Source: Desulfobulbus sp. (GTDB lineage: Bacteria; Desulfobacterota; Desulfobulbia; Desulfobulbales; Desulfobulbaceae). Taken from it: a DNA stretch of 5,239 bases. Below the pieces are notes generated by a model. It was not told where the DNA came from. It searched no databases and saw only the letters and a list, made by a program, of their open reading frames with translations. A program made the position numbers and the translations under genes. Below are positions 4,991 to 5,239 of the stretch, piece after piece (position 1 is the stretch's first letter; every line of letters starts with the position of its first letter). The stretch is from the NCBI GenBank assembly GCA_030602145.1, contig JAUWAH010000219.1:1-5239 (forward strand), written 5' to 3'.

Positions 4991-5239
4991 GTAACCGTCA
5001 AAATAACCGCATCTGTTTTTCCATTGCCTGATCTGTCATAGTGGCGCCAACGTTCACGACGAAGGAGGTCCACTATGAGCATTGCTGCATCATCCGAGAC
5101 AAAGACCGGGGCTCGCTTCTGGCGGGCGCATGTGCGGGCGCTTGGCGGCAGCGGTCTTTCCCGCCGGGAGTACTGTCGCCGACATCACCTGTCCTATCAC
5201 GCCCTGACCTACTGGGTGCGCAAGCTCCGGCCGGCAGGC
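4991..5239 (+). mobile_element. Left end of an IS66-family insertion sequence (cut by window end)
   Basis: The element is recognised from its first gene, the IS66 accessory gene tnpA, which starts at 5075. The terminal inverted repeat probably begins with GTAACCGTCA at 4991, since IS66 ends usually start GTAA and lie shortly before tnpA. The exact boundary is inferred. If correct, the 8 bp before it (GATGCATT, 4983-4990) would be one copy of the target duplication. The right end, tnpB and the DDE transposase tnpC lie outside the window. Confidence 0.6.
5075..5239 (+). CDS. tnpA: IS66-family accessory protein TnpA, 5' part
   Basis: An open frame of 55 codons runs from the ATG at 5075 to the end of the window without a stop. 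AAGGAGGT six bases upstream is a near-perfect ribosome binding site. The protein reads FWRAHVRALGGSGLSRREYC at residues 15-34, then HHLSYHALTYWVRKLR. This matches the N-terminal helix-turn-helix-like region of IS66 TnpA proteins (W-x-x-x-v-x-x-x-x-x-S-G-L-S-x-x-x-f-C-x-x-x-x-L-s-x-x-x-x-x-Y-W-x-x-x-L). TnpA is one of the accessory proteins needed with TnpB for transposition by the DDE transposase TnpC. Only the upstream half is visible, so it cannot be told whether the element is intact. Confidence 0.85.
   Translation, partial: MSIAASSETKTGARFWRAHVRALGGSGLSRREYCRRHHLSYHALTYWVRKLRPAG

Larger units (their letters stand above)
4447..5074. other. Long intergenic control region between the operon and the IS66 element
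   Basis: This 628-bp stretch has no convincing gene. From left to right it holds a leader of about 95 nt for the receiver gene, a sigma-54 promoter, an AT-rich palindrome, phased TCGCCA hexamers, a short CAGCG/CGCTG dyad (4698-4710), a tandem CAGGCAAG repeat and long hairpin (4726-4767), a GGTTGAC/GTCAACC inverted repeat (4818-4851), REP-like palindromes (4856-4977) and the left flank of an insertion sequence. Open frames crossing it lack ribosome binding sites and domain character. Confidence 0.7.

Overview
The window looks like a chromosomal segment of a GC-rich, anaerobic-type proteobacterium, most probably Desulfobacterota (the former Deltaproteobacteria). That assignment is inference. 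It rests on the codon use, a sigma-54 promoter ahead of a transport operon, receiver-CBS signalling proteins, and an intergenic repeat of a type I recall as common in those genomes (an inverted CTCCCGC/GCGGGAG core followed by a TTTTTGCGAGACCATCA tail).

Nearly all genes lie on the minus strand, so the operon reads from right to left. From its 5' end it has a stand-alone receiver protein (4446 to 4042), a receiver-CBS-CBS protein (3991 to 3089), an SLC13/DASS-type anion symporter (3058 to 1565) and a secreted PstS-like solute-binding protein (1398 to 574). The first three genes are separated by only 50 and 30 bp. The symporter and the binding protein are separated by 166 bp that hold two strong inverted repeats. 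A convincing intrinsic terminator (484 to 519) follows the binding-protein gene. Beyond it, a small three-helix membrane protein of unknown function (401 to 42) is encoded on the same strand.

Upstream of the first receiver gene is an organised control region. It has a near-consensus sigma-54 element (4552 to 4567), an AT-rich palindrome directly behind it (4570 to 4587), and three exact TCGCCA hexamers at 10-bp intervals (4609 to 4634), where an enhancer-binding activator would be expected. Farther right are a long imperfect hairpin, a REP-like palindromic repeat and the left end of an IS66-family insertion sequence. The accessory gene tnpA of that element starts at 5075 on the plus strand and runs off the window.

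The genes suggest a regulated anion-uptake module in which a secondary transporter is co-encoded with a periplasmic binding protein, a receiver protein and a receiver-CBS protein. No ABC permease or ATPase, no histidine kinase and no DNA-binding output domain is present in the window. The binding protein has lost the Ser-Gly-Thr phosphate loop of classical PstS, and the symporter lacks standard SNT signature triplets, so neither substrate can be named. This combination is the most interesting content of the window.
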